In this document: positions 26,867 to 34,972 of the stretch, in pieces
How positions within the stretch are numbered: position 1 is the first letter of the stretch
Layout of the letters: each line of letters opens with the position of its first letter
Assembly: GCA_017644185.1 (NCBI GenBank)
Contig: JAEPMA010000001.1
Location: 496,001-560,000 of the forward strand
DNA: 64,000 nucleotides
Direction of reading: 5' to 3'
From: Rhodospirillales bacterium
GTDB taxonomy: Bacteria; Pseudomonadota; Alphaproteobacteria; Rhodospirillales; Casp-alpha2
Position numbers and translations under genes: made by a program
The notes under the pieces: generated by a model
The model's database searches: none
Told to the model about the DNA's origin: nothing
What the model saw: the letters and a program-made list of their open reading frames with translations, nothing else

Positions 26867-28080
26867 TCCGGCTGTCCAAGCTTCAGATTGGTGGCGCTCT
26901 GTTGTCTGGCGGCAACCTTCTCCAAGCCGTAGCGGCCTTCGCCGTCAATCTGGTGCTGGTGAGATATATATCCCCTTCGGATTTTGGCTGGTTTGCACTG
27001 GTTTTTGCTGAAGCGTCGCTTGTTTATGCGGTTCTTTCTATCCGCACCAACGTGCTTGTGATTCGTGCCACGGAAGCTCAACTCGATGACGATTCACGAG
27101 ACATGTATTTCAATGCAGCACTGCAGGAGACCGTCATAGCTACGGCGCTGATTTTCGTTTGGCTGTGGTTGACGAACAGTGCCGGTCGTTGGGAGACCAT
27201 CATTGTGCTGACGTTGGCCGTTAGGCATTGGACTGTGCTCAATAAAGCCTATTTCGAACGTGAACTGCCATATACCCAGCTCTCGGTTGTGGAGACCAGC
27301 GCCGCCTTCGCCGGCCAACTGGCCGCACTTGCGGTGGTGCTTCTGGGTGGAGGGTGGATCGCTTTGGTGCTTCGCGAATTGGCGCAGACTGTTATGACTT
27401 TACTGGCGTTGATCCGAGTCCGGGGGGTGACACTGCGCCGTTTGCGTCTTCTTGGACCCAACGATTACCAGCGGCTCTACTACGAATCCCGAGGGGTTTG
27501 GCTTGACGGTATGCTTGAAGCGACTTTCGGCCGGCTGGCGATCATGGCGGCGGGTTATATCGGCGGTGATGCCCTGGCGGGTCTGGTATTCCAAGCGCAG
27601 CGGCTGGCTAGTGTGCCGCATCAGGTGCTTGCGCCATTCGTCAATCGGATCATCATGAACTGGTTCTCGCGGGTGGAAGAAGACGACGTGCGCCGGCGTG
27701 GCCGCTTCCGTGCCGTATTGGTGACAATCGTCCTTCTGTCCTTGGCGGCGATCATGACACTGCTGTTTGCCGACCCGGTCGTGCCGTGGCTGCTGGGTGA
27801 AGATTGGGCCGGCACGGCGCCGTTGATGATGGGGATGGTCGGACTGATCGTGTTTCTCAGCCCGTTCGAAATTCTCCGATCCTATTGCGTCGCCATCCAC
27901 CGGACACGCATCGTCCTTGTGGCACGCATTGTTCAGCATCTCGGTTTTATTATTCCAGTAGCCCTCGCAGCGCTCGGCGTGATCGCGAGTTCGACCGGAT
28001 TGTCCTTTGGATTTTCGGTCGCTTATGCTGCGGCGTTCATTGTTGTCATGCTGCAGTTGCGGCATTTCGAACGGACCTGA
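26863..28080 (+). CDS. oligosaccharide flippase family protein (Wzx-like)
   Basis: A 405-residue polytopic protein of the polysaccharide-biosynthesis/MVF superfamily. It starts IRLSKLQIGGALLSGGNLLQAVAAFAVNLVLVRYISPSDFGWFALVFA, the typical first two helices with the sequence R-Y-(L/I)-(S/T)-P-x-D-F-G. About 10-12 membrane segments follow. It would flip undecaprenyl-linked repeat units across the inner membrane for the Wzy-like protein. It is coupled to the FkbM gene by an ATGA overlap. Confidence 0.87.
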   Translation: MIRLSKLQIGGALLSGGNLLQAVAAFAVNLVLVRYISPSDFGWFALVFAEASLVYAVLSIRTNVLVIRATEAQLDDDSRDMYFNAALQETVIATALIFVWLWLTNSAGRWETIIVLTLAVRHWTVLNKAYFERELPYTQLSVVETSAAFAGQLAALAVVLLGGGWIALVLRELAQTVMTLLALIRVRGVTLRRLRLLGPNDYQRLYYESRGVWLDGMLEATFGRLAIMAAGYIGGDALAGLVFQAQRLASVPHQVLAPFVNRIIMNWFSRVEEDDVRRRGRFRAVLVTIVLLSLAAIMTLLFADPVVPWLLGEDWAGTAPLMMGMVGLIVFLSPFEILRSYCVAIHRTRIVLVARIVQHLGFIIPVALAALGVIASSTGLSFGFSVAYAAAFIVVMLQLRHFERT

Positions 28081-28443
28081 AAAAATAATGTGCTTGTCGA
28101 TCTGTGCGAATCTCGGGCGGATTGATAAAAAAACCGATGCTCTCAAGGCCAGGGTGAGTAACGATTTGGCTGTTTTCTATCAGGGAATTAGGCGGGATGT
28201 TGCCACGATTTGCCCAACGGGGTTTGAGTTTCCTGACCCAAAAGTGTAGCCTTTCAGGGCGAGGGGACAGACGCCCGGTTCGCGACTGCAATAAAGGACG
28301 CGCTTATAAAGTCCAAAAATAGTCGCATATCGGACACCGTCGTGGGCAGGCTTGAAAACATAATCCGCCCGTGATGGATTAAAACGATAATGATCGCACG
28401 CAAACGTGCGGCACATCGTGTAACAGGGATGGCGCAGGGTGGT
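28081..28443. other. intergenic region between wzx-like and ABC transporter genes
   Basis: About 360 nt without a convincing gene. Short frames here (for example plus-strand 28007-28249) lack family features and ribosome sites. The region marks the right border of the polysaccharide locus and should contain the promoter of the ABC operon. I see a TATAAA at 28305-28310 but no convincing -35 partner, and no riboswitch-like fold that I recognise. Confidence 0.5.
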
Positions 28444-29535
28444 ATGACGGAAAACAATGATCCGCTCGTTCGATTCGAATCAGTTCAAAAAAGTTATGAT
28501 GGCGAAACACTCGTCGTAAAAGACCTAAATCTGGATGTGGCTCGTGGTGAGTTTCTCACCATGCTTGGTCCGTCCGGATCGGGTAAAACGACGTGCCTCA
28601 TGATGCTTGCGGGCTTCGAACCGGCGACGCACGGGGAAATTTATCTCGACAATTCACCGATCAATAACGTGCCGCCGCACAAGCGCGGTATCGGGATGGT
28701 CTTTCAGAATTACGCACTTTTTCCGCACATGTCGGTCGCGGAAAACTTGGCCTTTCCTTTAGAGGTCAGAAAAACACCGAAAAGCGAGATCGAACAGCGC
28801 GTCACGAAAGCGCTGGATATGGTCCAGCTCGGCTCGTTCGGCAACCGCCGTCCGGCCCAGTTGTCAGGGGGGCAGCAACAGCGTGTCGCCGTGGCCCGCG
28901 CGTTGGTGTTCGACCCGGTGCTGGTCCTCATGGACGAGCCTTTGGGCGCGCTCGACAAGCAGTTGCGTGAGCAGATGCAGTACGAGATTAAGCACATTCA
29001 TGAAAACCTGGGTGTGACCGTCGTTTACGTGACGCACGATCAGTCCGAGGCGTTGACCATGTCTAACCGCGTGGCGGTGTTCAACGACGGTGTCATTCAG
29101 CAATTGGCACCGCCAGACGAACTCTACGAAAGACCTCAGAACGCCTTCGTCGCGCAGTTCATCGGCGAAAACAATACGCTGGTCGGCGATATCAAGGAAG
29201 CCGATGGCGATAATGTGACGGTCGATGTCAATGGATCGATTATCAAGGCGCTCAATGTGAACACCGGTGGTGTCGGTTCGAAGACAACGCTTTCGATCCG
29301 GCCAGAGCGTGTCGCGGTCAATCCGTCCAATGAGGGGGATTACCAGAACGTGTTCAAGGCGACGGTCGAAGAACTGATTTATCTCGGCGACCATATCCGT
29401 ACCCGCGCATCTGTGTGCGGCGACGATGAATTCGTGGTCAAGATCGCCAATGCCTCAGCCCTTGCGGCGATCAAGGAAGGCACCGAGGTGACATTTGGCT
29501 GGAAAGCAGAGGATTGCCGGGCGCTCGATGCATAA
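28444..29535 (+). CDS. polyamine-type ABC transporter ATP-binding protein (PotA-like)
   Basis: About 363 residues from the ATG at 28444; in-frame ATGs at 28390 and 28429 would add up to 18 residues upstream. The nucleotide-binding domain has Walker A GPSGSGKTT, Q-loop FQNYALFPH, signature LSGGQQQRVA, Walker B VLVLMDEPLGALD and H-loop VTHDQSEA. A C-terminal TOBE_2 domain (about residues 270-355) includes LSIRPERVAV. It is the first gene of a four-gene importer with a periplasmic binding protein and two permeases. Confidence 0.92.
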   Translation: MTENNDPLVRFESVQKSYDGETLVVKDLNLDVARGEFLTMLGPSGSGKTTCLMMLAGFEPATHGEIYLDNSPINNVPPHKRGIGMVFQNYALFPHMSVAENLAFPLEVRKTPKSEIEQRVTKALDMVQLGSFGNRRPAQLSGGQQQRVAVARALVFDPVLVLMDEPLGALDKQLREQMQYEIKHIHENLGVTVVYVTHDQSEALTMSNRVAVFNDGVIQQLAPPDELYERPQNAFVAQFIGENNTLVGDIKEADGDNVTVDVNGSIIKALNVNTGGVGSKTTLSIRPERVAVNPSNEGDYQNVFKATVEELIYLGDHIRTRASVCGDDEFVVKIANASALAAIKEGTEVTFGWKAEDCRALDA

Positions 29536-29652
29536 TGAGCACCGCAAGACGGCACGTTTTCGCGTGGCGTGCCGGACCCGTTTAAGGGATAGAATGATCG
29601 GCAAAGCCGGTCAGCAACGTTTAATCGTTAAAAACCAGGGAGTTGATTACTC

Positions 29653-30753
29653 ATGATTAACAAACTCAAACTCACGACATTTGTCGCTGCGGGCGCTATT
29701 GCCCTCGGCGCGATGGCGGCAGTGCCGGCCAACGCGGCCGACAGCCTGACCGTCGTCTCCTGGGGTGGTGCTTACACCAAATCCCAGGTTGAGGCTTATC
29801 ACAAGCCGTTCACCAAGAAGACCGGCGTCGAAATCCTGTCCGAGAACTATTCGGGCGGCCTTGCCGAAATCAAGGCGCAGGTGGAAGCCGGTTCCGTCAA
29901 ATGGGATATCGTTGATGTCGAACTGTCCGACGCCGTGCGCGGTTGCGACGAAGGCCTTCTTGAGCCGATCGATGCGTCGATCCTGCCGCCGGCTCCGGAC
30001 GGCACGCCGGCCACCAAGGACTTCATCGATGGTGCGATCACCGATTGCGCCGTGGCTTCGATCGTCTGGTCGACCATCTATGCCTACGACAAATCCAAGT
30101 TCTCGGGTGACATGCCGAAAACGATCGGCGACTTCTTCGACCTGAAGAAGTTCCCGGGCAAGCGCGGTATGCGTAAAACGCCGAAGGCGAACCTCGAAAT
30201 GGCGCTTGCCGCCGATGGTGTGCCGACGAGCGAAATCTACGACGTTCTCGCGACGGATGCCGGTGTTGACCGCGCGTTCGCGAAACTCGACACCATCAAG
30301 GACTCGGTCGTTTGGTGGGAAGCCGGCGCTCAGCCGCCGCAGCTTCTGGCCGACGGCGAAGTCCTGATGACGACGGCATACAACGGCCGTATCTTCAACG
30401 CCATTGCTGCCGAGAAGAAGTCGTTCGATATCGTCTGGGACGCTCAGGTGTTCGACACCGACCTGTTCGTTGTCGTGAAGGGTGCGCCGAACAAGAAGAC
30501 CGCTATGGACTTCATCGCTTTCGCGACCGACACGCAGCGTCTTGCTGATCAAGCCAAGTGGATTTCCTACGGCCCGGCCCGTAAGTCTTCCGCGCCGCTG
30601 ATCGGTAAACACGCCGAGGCCGGTATTCCGATGGGGCCGCACATGCCGACCGCGCCGGAAAACTTCAAGACCGCGATCCAGAACGACTTCGAATTCTGGG
30701 CCGACCGTCAGGACGAGTTGAACAACCGTTTCAACTCTTGGCTGGCTAACTAA
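29653..30753 (+). CDS. polyamine-type ABC transporter substrate-binding protein (PotD-like)
   Basis: A 366-residue periplasmic binding protein. A Sec signal peptide MINKLKLTTFVAAGAIALGAMAAVPANAA is probably cleaved after NAA, and the mature protein starts DSLTVVSWGGAYTKSQVEAYHKPF as in PotD/PotF-like proteins. A GGGAG ribosome site precedes the ATG. The pocket may bind a polyamine, but related alphaproteobacterial proteins are not all characterised, so the ligand is uncertain. Its codon choice is strongly biased to GCC/GGC/AAG, suggesting high expression. A stem-loop follows at 30767-30793. Confidence 0.9.
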   Translation: MINKLKLTTFVAAGAIALGAMAAVPANAADSLTVVSWGGAYTKSQVEAYHKPFTKKTGVEILSENYSGGLAEIKAQVEAGSVKWDIVDVELSDAVRGCDEGLLEPIDASILPPAPDGTPATKDFIDGAITDCAVASIVWSTIYAYDKSKFSGDMPKTIGDFFDLKKFPGKRGMRKTPKANLEMALAADGVPTSEIYDVLATDAGVDRAFAKLDTIKDSVVWWEAGAQPPQLLADGEVLMTTAYNGRIFNAIAAEKKSFDIVWDAQVFDTDLFVVVKGAPNKKTAMDFIAFATDTQRLADQAKWISYGPARKSSAPLIGKHAEAGIPMGPHMPTAPENFKTAIQNDFEFWADRQDELNNRFNSWLAN

Positions 30754-30766
30754 AAGACCGTCGGAT

Positions 30767-30793
30767 CCGGGAGCGATATGGCATCGCTCCCGG
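30767..30793 (+). terminator. stem-loop after the binding-protein gene (partial terminator / mRNA stabiliser)
   Basis: An 11-bp perfect stem (30767-30777 pairing with 30783-30793) with a 5-nt loop, followed by only three T. It lies 14 nt after the binding-protein stop and before the two permease genes. This is the usual place for a structure that stabilises the abundant binding-protein mRNA while reducing read-through. The short T run argues against a full terminator. Confidence 0.5.
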
Positions 30794-30866
30794 TTTCCAC
30801 GGCAACTAGAAGAATCTTGCCTAAGCGGCGCCAAAAGCCGCGGCAGAGGGAAAACGGGGTGGCGAA

Positions 30867-32108
30867 ATGAGCGAACAGCTTACGACAGTCGACGGGCGAC
30901 CGCTTAAAGCAGCACTGGCGAGCGCGGAAAGAACAAAGCGCATACGAGCCGTGTTGCTGGTCATGCCGCTTTTCATTTTTATCTTTTTCTCATTTCTTTA
31001 CCCGATCGCGTTGATGCTCTACCGCTCGGTGGAAAATCCGTTGATTGCTCAGCACATGCCGGAGACGGTCGCCGTCCTTGAGAATTGGGACGGAAAGGAC
31101 ATTCCGGGCGAAGAGGCCTTCGCGGCGTTAGCCAAGGATCTTGTTGCCGCACGAGAAACCCGTGAAATCGGTAAGGTCGCAACCCGCCTGAACTTTGAAA
31201 CGCCGGGTTTGCGCAGTGTTATCACCGGGTCGGCCCGAAGTGCCGGCAAGTGGGAGCCGCCGTACAAAGAAAAATTCCTCGACCGGCGGAAAGAGTGGGG
31301 CGAGCTCGCTACTTGGGCGACGATCAAGCGCCTGTCTCCGACAATCACCAGCGTGAACTATCTGGCGGCGGTCGACCGACAATTTAACGTCGACGGCGAA
31401 GTCGTCATGGTTGGCGAGGATTACCGGATTTACGTGGACCTGTTCATGCGCACAATGTGGATGAGCGTGGTGGTAACGGTTTCCTGCCTGATTCTCGGCT
31501 TCCCGATCGCTTATATGCTTGCGAGTTTGCCGCTCAGGCATTCGAACTTGTTGATGATTCTCGTTCTGTTGCCCTTCTGGACATCGTTGCTGGTGCGGAC
31601 CACATCATGGATTGTGCTGCTGCAGACCCAGGGGGTCCTCAACGACCTGATGGTGTGGGTTGGGATAATCGACAATGCACAGCGAATCCAATTGATATTC
31701 AATGCGCAGGGGACAGTCATCGCGATGACGCAGATCTTGTTGCCGTTCATGGTTTTGCCACTCTACAGCGTCATGAAGACAATTCCACCGAGCTATTTGC
31801 GCGCGGCCGAATCTCTTGGGGCGCACCGCTTCCTGGCATTCTGGCGAATCTACGTGCCGAACACGTTGCCGGGCGTCGGGGCAGGGTGCTTGCTCGTTTT
31901 CATTCTCGCCATCGGGTATTACATCACGCCCGCATTGGTCGGGGGCCAGGACGGCCAGATGATTTCGAACATGATCGCTTTCCACATGCAGAAATCCCTG
32001 AACTGGGGGCTTGCAGCCGCGCTCGGCGGAATTCTGCTGGTCGGCGTCATCATGCTCTACTGGCTGTACAACAAACTGGTCGGTATCGACCGTCTGAAGC
32101 TGGGGTAA
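30867..32108 (+). CDS. ABC transporter permease, PotB-like, with large insertion after TM1
   Basis: A 413-residue inner-membrane permease. TM1 lies near residues 30-52, and the permease core with five further segments starts near residue 190. The EAA loop (YLRAAESLGAHRFLAFWRIYVPNTLPGV) is close to residue 310-337. The stretch between TM1 and TM2 (about residues 53-187) is a hydrophilic insertion of roughly 100 or more residues absent from classical PotB (about 285 residues) and should lie in the periplasm, facing the binding protein. It follows the stem-loop and is 6 nt from the second permease gene. Confidence 0.9.
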   Translation: MSEQLTTVDGRPLKAALASAERTKRIRAVLLVMPLFIFIFFSFLYPIALMLYRSVENPLIAQHMPETVAVLENWDGKDIPGEEAFAALAKDLVAARETREIGKVATRLNFETPGLRSVITGSARSAGKWEPPYKEKFLDRRKEWGELATWATIKRLSPTITSVNYLAAVDRQFNVDGEVVMVGEDYRIYVDLFMRTMWMSVVVTVSCLILGFPIAYMLASLPLRHSNLLMILVLLPFWTSLLVRTTSWIVLLQTQGVLNDLMVWVGIIDNAQRIQLIFNAQGTVIAMTQILLPFMVLPLYSVMKTIPPSYLRAAESLGAHRFLAFWRIYVPNTLPGVGAGCLLVFILAIGYYITPALVGGQDGQMISNMIAFHMQKSLNWGLAAALGGILLVGVIMLYWLYNKLVGIDRLKLG

Positions 32109-32114
32109 GAAGAC

Positions 32115-32987
32115 ATGAGCCAAATTTCACTTCCAGATCATGCCGGCCCCATAGAGACCGTTTGGCACTATCTGTATATATTCATCTGCTGTCTGGTTTT
32201 CCTTTTCCTGATCGCGCCGATCTTGGTGATCATTCCGCTCAGCTTCAATTCGGAGCCGTATTTCACGTTCACCAAGGAAATGCTGTCGCTTAAGCCTGAG
32301 GCGTTTTCGCTGCGCTGGTACCAGGACTTCATGAACAAGGACATCTGGCAGGCGTCCATTGGTAACTCGTTCTTCATCGCGTTCTGTTCGACCATTCTGG
32401 CGACGACGCTTGGTACGATTGCCGCGCTCGGCCTGTCGCGCTCCGAAATGCCCATGAAAGGGCTCTTCATGGGGTTGTTGATTTCGCCGATGATCGTGCC
32501 GCTGGTCATCACCGCCGCCGGTATCTTTTTCTTCTACGCGACGGTGAACGACTATGTTCCGCTGACGGGTACATACCTGGGCGTTATCCTCGCGCACACC
32601 GTGCTTGGGACACCATTTGTGGTGATCACCGTGACGGCGACGCTGAGTGGTTTCGATCACTCACTGACCCGCGCCGGTGCCATGTTGGGCGCCGATCCGA
32701 CGACGGTGTTCTTCAAGATCATCATGCCGTTGATCCTGCCGGGCGTGATTTCCGGTGCGCTGTTCGCCTTCGTGACGTCGTTCGACGAAGTTGTCGTCGT
32801 GCTGTTCGTCGCTTCGGTTGAGCAACAGACGATTCCGCGGCAAATGTGGGCCGGGATCAGGGAATCCATCAGTCCGACGATTCTTGCGGTCGCGACGATC
32901 CTGATTTGTATCTCGATCGTCCTGCTGGCGACAGTCGAACTGTTGCGCCGCAGGTCCGAACGCTTACGCGGGATGAGCCCAGGCTGA
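32115..32987 (+). CDS. ABC transporter permease, PotC-like
   Basis: A 290-residue permease with six membrane segments. The EAA loop is GFDHSLTRAGAMLGADPTTVFFKIIMPLILPGV. The core is of the usual PotC length, with a slightly extended N-terminus, and it pairs with the PotB-like permease directly upstream. The C-terminus ends in RRRSERLRGM, a basic cytoplasmic tail. Last gene of the importer operon. Confidence 0.9.
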   Translation: MSQISLPDHAGPIETVWHYLYIFICCLVFLFLIAPILVIIPLSFNSEPYFTFTKEMLSLKPEAFSLRWYQDFMNKDIWQASIGNSFFIAFCSTILATTLGTIAALGLSRSEMPMKGLFMGLLISPMIVPLVITAAGIFFFYATVNDYVPLTGTYLGVILAHTVLGTPFVVITVTATLSGFDHSLTRAGAMLGADPTTVFFKIIMPLILPGVISGALFAFVTSFDEVVVVLFVASVEQQTIPRQMWAGIRESISPTILAVATILICISIVLLATVELLRRRSERLRGMSPG

Positions 32988-33050
32988 TCGTCACAAAAAA
33001 CTAACGCCGAAGCGTCTTGTTTTTATGCGATCCCGCATTAATTTGTGGGC

Positions 33051-33653
33051 ATGAACAATCTTGCCATGTCCGACCTCGTGATTTGTGGGGTCGAAGAACT
33101 GCCTGAGCACGGCCGTCGCGGCCTTACCCATGTCGTAACGCTGATTGATCCCGATTGGCCTGAAATTACGGCGTTCGACACATTCGATGCGCACGAACGG
33201 CGCATCTTCCTTTGCCATGACATTATCGATCAGTTGCCGGGAAAGACCCCACCCAGTCGTGAACTGGTGGAAGATGTGCTTGGTTTCGGCAAATCTCTAA
33301 CCGAGGATCTGGCTCGGGGTGAGGATGTTCGGCTACTGATCCATTGTCACAAGGGCGTATCGCGCTCTTCCGCAGCGATGCTGTCATTTCTGGCACAAGT
33401 GTATAGGGACGAGTCCCCCGAAGCGCTGTTCAATCGCCTTCGCGCCATTCGTCCGCAGGCGTGGCCGAACTCGGTCATGGTCGGCTTTATCGACGAGTTC
33501 CTCGATTACGGCGGTGCGTTGGTTGAAGGGCTGCGTGTCCACTATGGCCATCGGCTGCAGGCACATCCCCGCACGGGAGAGTGGATGGCGTCAAATGGTC
33601 GCGCCCGTGAAGTCGAGATGGCGGTGATGCCTGAAGTGACCGTCAGTCCTTGA
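33051..33653 (+). CDS. protein tyrosine phosphatase-like protein
   Basis: About 200 residues. The phosphatase signature CX5R is present as HCHKGVSRSS near residues 98-106, preceded by LLIHC as in the dual-specificity/tyrosine phosphatase superfamily. The N-terminal part LVICGVEELPEHG...THVVTLIDPDWPEI resembles a small group of alphaproteobacterial PTP-like proteins. ATG 33051 is preferred to GTG 33045. The substrate is unknown. It follows the ABC operon by 57 nt and overlaps the convergent M24 gene by 11 nt. Confidence 0.83.
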   Translation: MNNLAMSDLVICGVEELPEHGRRGLTHVVTLIDPDWPEITAFDTFDAHERRIFLCHDIIDQLPGKTPPSRELVEDVLGFGKSLTEDLARGEDVRLLIHCHKGVSRSSAAMLSFLAQVYRDESPEALFNRLRAIRPQAWPNSVMVGFIDEFLDYGGALVEGLRVHYGHRLQAHPRTGEWMASNGRAREVEMAVMPEVTVSP

Positions 33654-34815
33654 CCACGAGCCCTTGCGGGAAATCGCACAACCTCTCGGCACCGGTCTCG
33701 GTCACCAGAACGCCCTCGCTGATCTCAATGCCCCAATTATCGAGCCATATGCCCGGCATGACGTGAATGGTCATCCCGGCCAACAAGGCTGTGGTGTCAC
33801 CCGGACGAATGGACAAGGTGTGCTCACCCCAGTCGGGTGGATAGTTGAGCCCGATAGAGTAGCCCATTCGTGAATCCTTCACGATGCCGTGCCGGCTGAC
33901 GACCCGGTTCCAGGCCGCATGAACTTCTTCACAGGTAACCCCTGGCCGCATGCTCTCGACCGCGACGTTCAGCGCTTCGACCGCAACCTCGGCGATTTCC
34001 GCCATTCGCGTCGGTGGAGGGCCAAGATGCACCGTTCGCGACATCGGACAGTGATAACGCATGCGGCATCCGGCCAACTCGAGGATCGTTGCTTCGCCAT
34101 GCTGAAACGGTTCGGAATTCCATGTTAGATGCGGCGTTGTCGTGCCGACACCCGTGGGGAGCATCGGTACGATTGATGTGTACTCGCCACCGAAATCGTC
34201 AGTGCCGCGGATCTGCGCGTTATAAATGTCGGCAACGGCATCGCATTGTCTGGTTCCAGGCTCAATGGCGTCGATGCCGGCTCGCATCGCCAGTTCGACG
34301 AGTTTCGCAGCCTCCCGCATATAAGCGATTTCCTTCGGGCTTTTGACGACCCGGACCCAGTTCACCAGATTGGCCGCATCGACAAACGACGCATCCGGCA
34401 TTGCCGCTTCCAGGGCCGCGTGCGCCCGCGCCGAATAATAATAGGCGTCCATGTCCACCGCGACCCGGCCCTTGCCCAGGCCGCGCTCCACCAAAAGACC
34501 GCCGATCCAGTCCATGGGATGGATGTCCTCAGCCTGAACATAGTGGTCAGGGTAGCCGAGCATATTCTCTTCGCTGAGGTGCGTCGTCACGAACCCGCCG
34601 GCCCGGTCAATACCCCGGACGATACAAATCGGTTCGTCTTCCTGTTGCGATACGGCGACAACCTGAGGCGTATAGAACGACCAGCCATCGTAGCCGGTCA
34701 GGTAATTCATGTTGGCCGGGTTGCAGGTGATCAGAAGATCGAACCCCTGCTGTGCCATCCGCGCGCGAACGCGGTCCACACGGACATCGTACTCGGCCTT
34801 GTCGAAGCTATGCAT
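33643..34815 (-). CDS. M24 family hydrolase of the ectoine hydrolase (DoeA/EutD)/creatinase type
   Basis: A 390-residue pita-bread-fold protein. The creatinase_N domain (about residues 1-140) contains NPANMNYLTGYDGWSFYTPQ and LGYPDHYVQAEDIHPMDWI; the M24 domain covers about residues 160-385. The Asp metal ligands of M24 aminopeptidases are not conserved (ELAGCRMRYHCPMSRTV in place of D...D...T), as in metal-free creatinase and DoeA. Overall wording (GYDGWSFY, SYPPDWGE-like LNYPPDWGE, AGM.IHVMPGIW) is closest to ectoine hydrolase as I recall it. It may open a cyclic osmolyte or hydrolyse an amidino or amide bond. It is divergent from a GbdR-like regulator. Confidence 0.82.
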   Translation of the reverse strand: MHSFDKAEYDVRVDRVRARMAQQGFDLLITCNPANMNYLTGYDGWSFYTPQVVAVSQQEDEPICIVRGIDRAGGFVTTHLSEENMLGYPDHYVQAEDIHPMDWIGGLLVERGLGKGRVAVDMDAYYYSARAHAALEAAMPDASFVDAANLVNWVRVVKSPKEIAYMREAAKLVELAMRAGIDAIEPGTRQCDAVADIYNAQIRGTDDFGGEYTSIVPMLPTGVGTTTPHLTWNSEPFQHGEATILELAGCRMRYHCPMSRTVHLGPPPTRMAEIAEVAVEALNVAVESMRPGVTCEEVHAAWNRVVSRHGIVKDSRMGYSIGLNYPPDWGEHTLSIRPGDTTALLAGMTIHVMPGIWLDNWGIEISEGVLVTETGAERLCDFPQGLVVKD

Positions 34816-34835
34816 TCACGCGAAGACCCTTAAAC

Positions 34836-34915
34836 TATTGATCAATAATGCCTACCTCGGTTATTGCGCGATGTCACGTGAATGTCATTTCTGTATTTTC
34901 TCTTTTTTACACGTG
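34836..34915. promoter_or_regulatory. divergent control region with palindromes (TATTGATCAATA and two CACGTG boxes)
   Basis: The 157-nt gap between the M24 gene and the regulator holds a perfect 12-bp palindrome TATTGATCAATA (34836-34847), TCACGTGA (34874-34881) and a second CACGTG (34910-34915). The two CACGTG centres are 35 nt apart. These are plausible operators for the adjacent GlxA/GbdR-type regulator or another factor; no binding site is known to me for this orthologue. Confidence 0.35.
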
Positions 34916-34972
34916 CATTAATCTCGAATGCTAAGTCGCGTTTGACGACTAGCGTAACAGGGGACTTCCGCC

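Noticed and set aside
28472-28490. tRNA-like T-loop sequence (TTCGAATC)
   Set aside because: No cloverleaf arms could be built around it and it lies inside the ABC ATPase coding sequence.
29647-30834. 395-residue frame antisense to the binding-protein gene
   Set aside because: It mirrors a strongly codon-biased, signal-peptide-bearing gene on the plus strand; the antisense product is Arg/Gly/Val-rich low-information sequence with no family motif.
31457-32293. 278-residue frame overlapping both permease genes
   Set aside because: It runs through two well-supported permeases in another frame and lacks any membrane pattern of its own.
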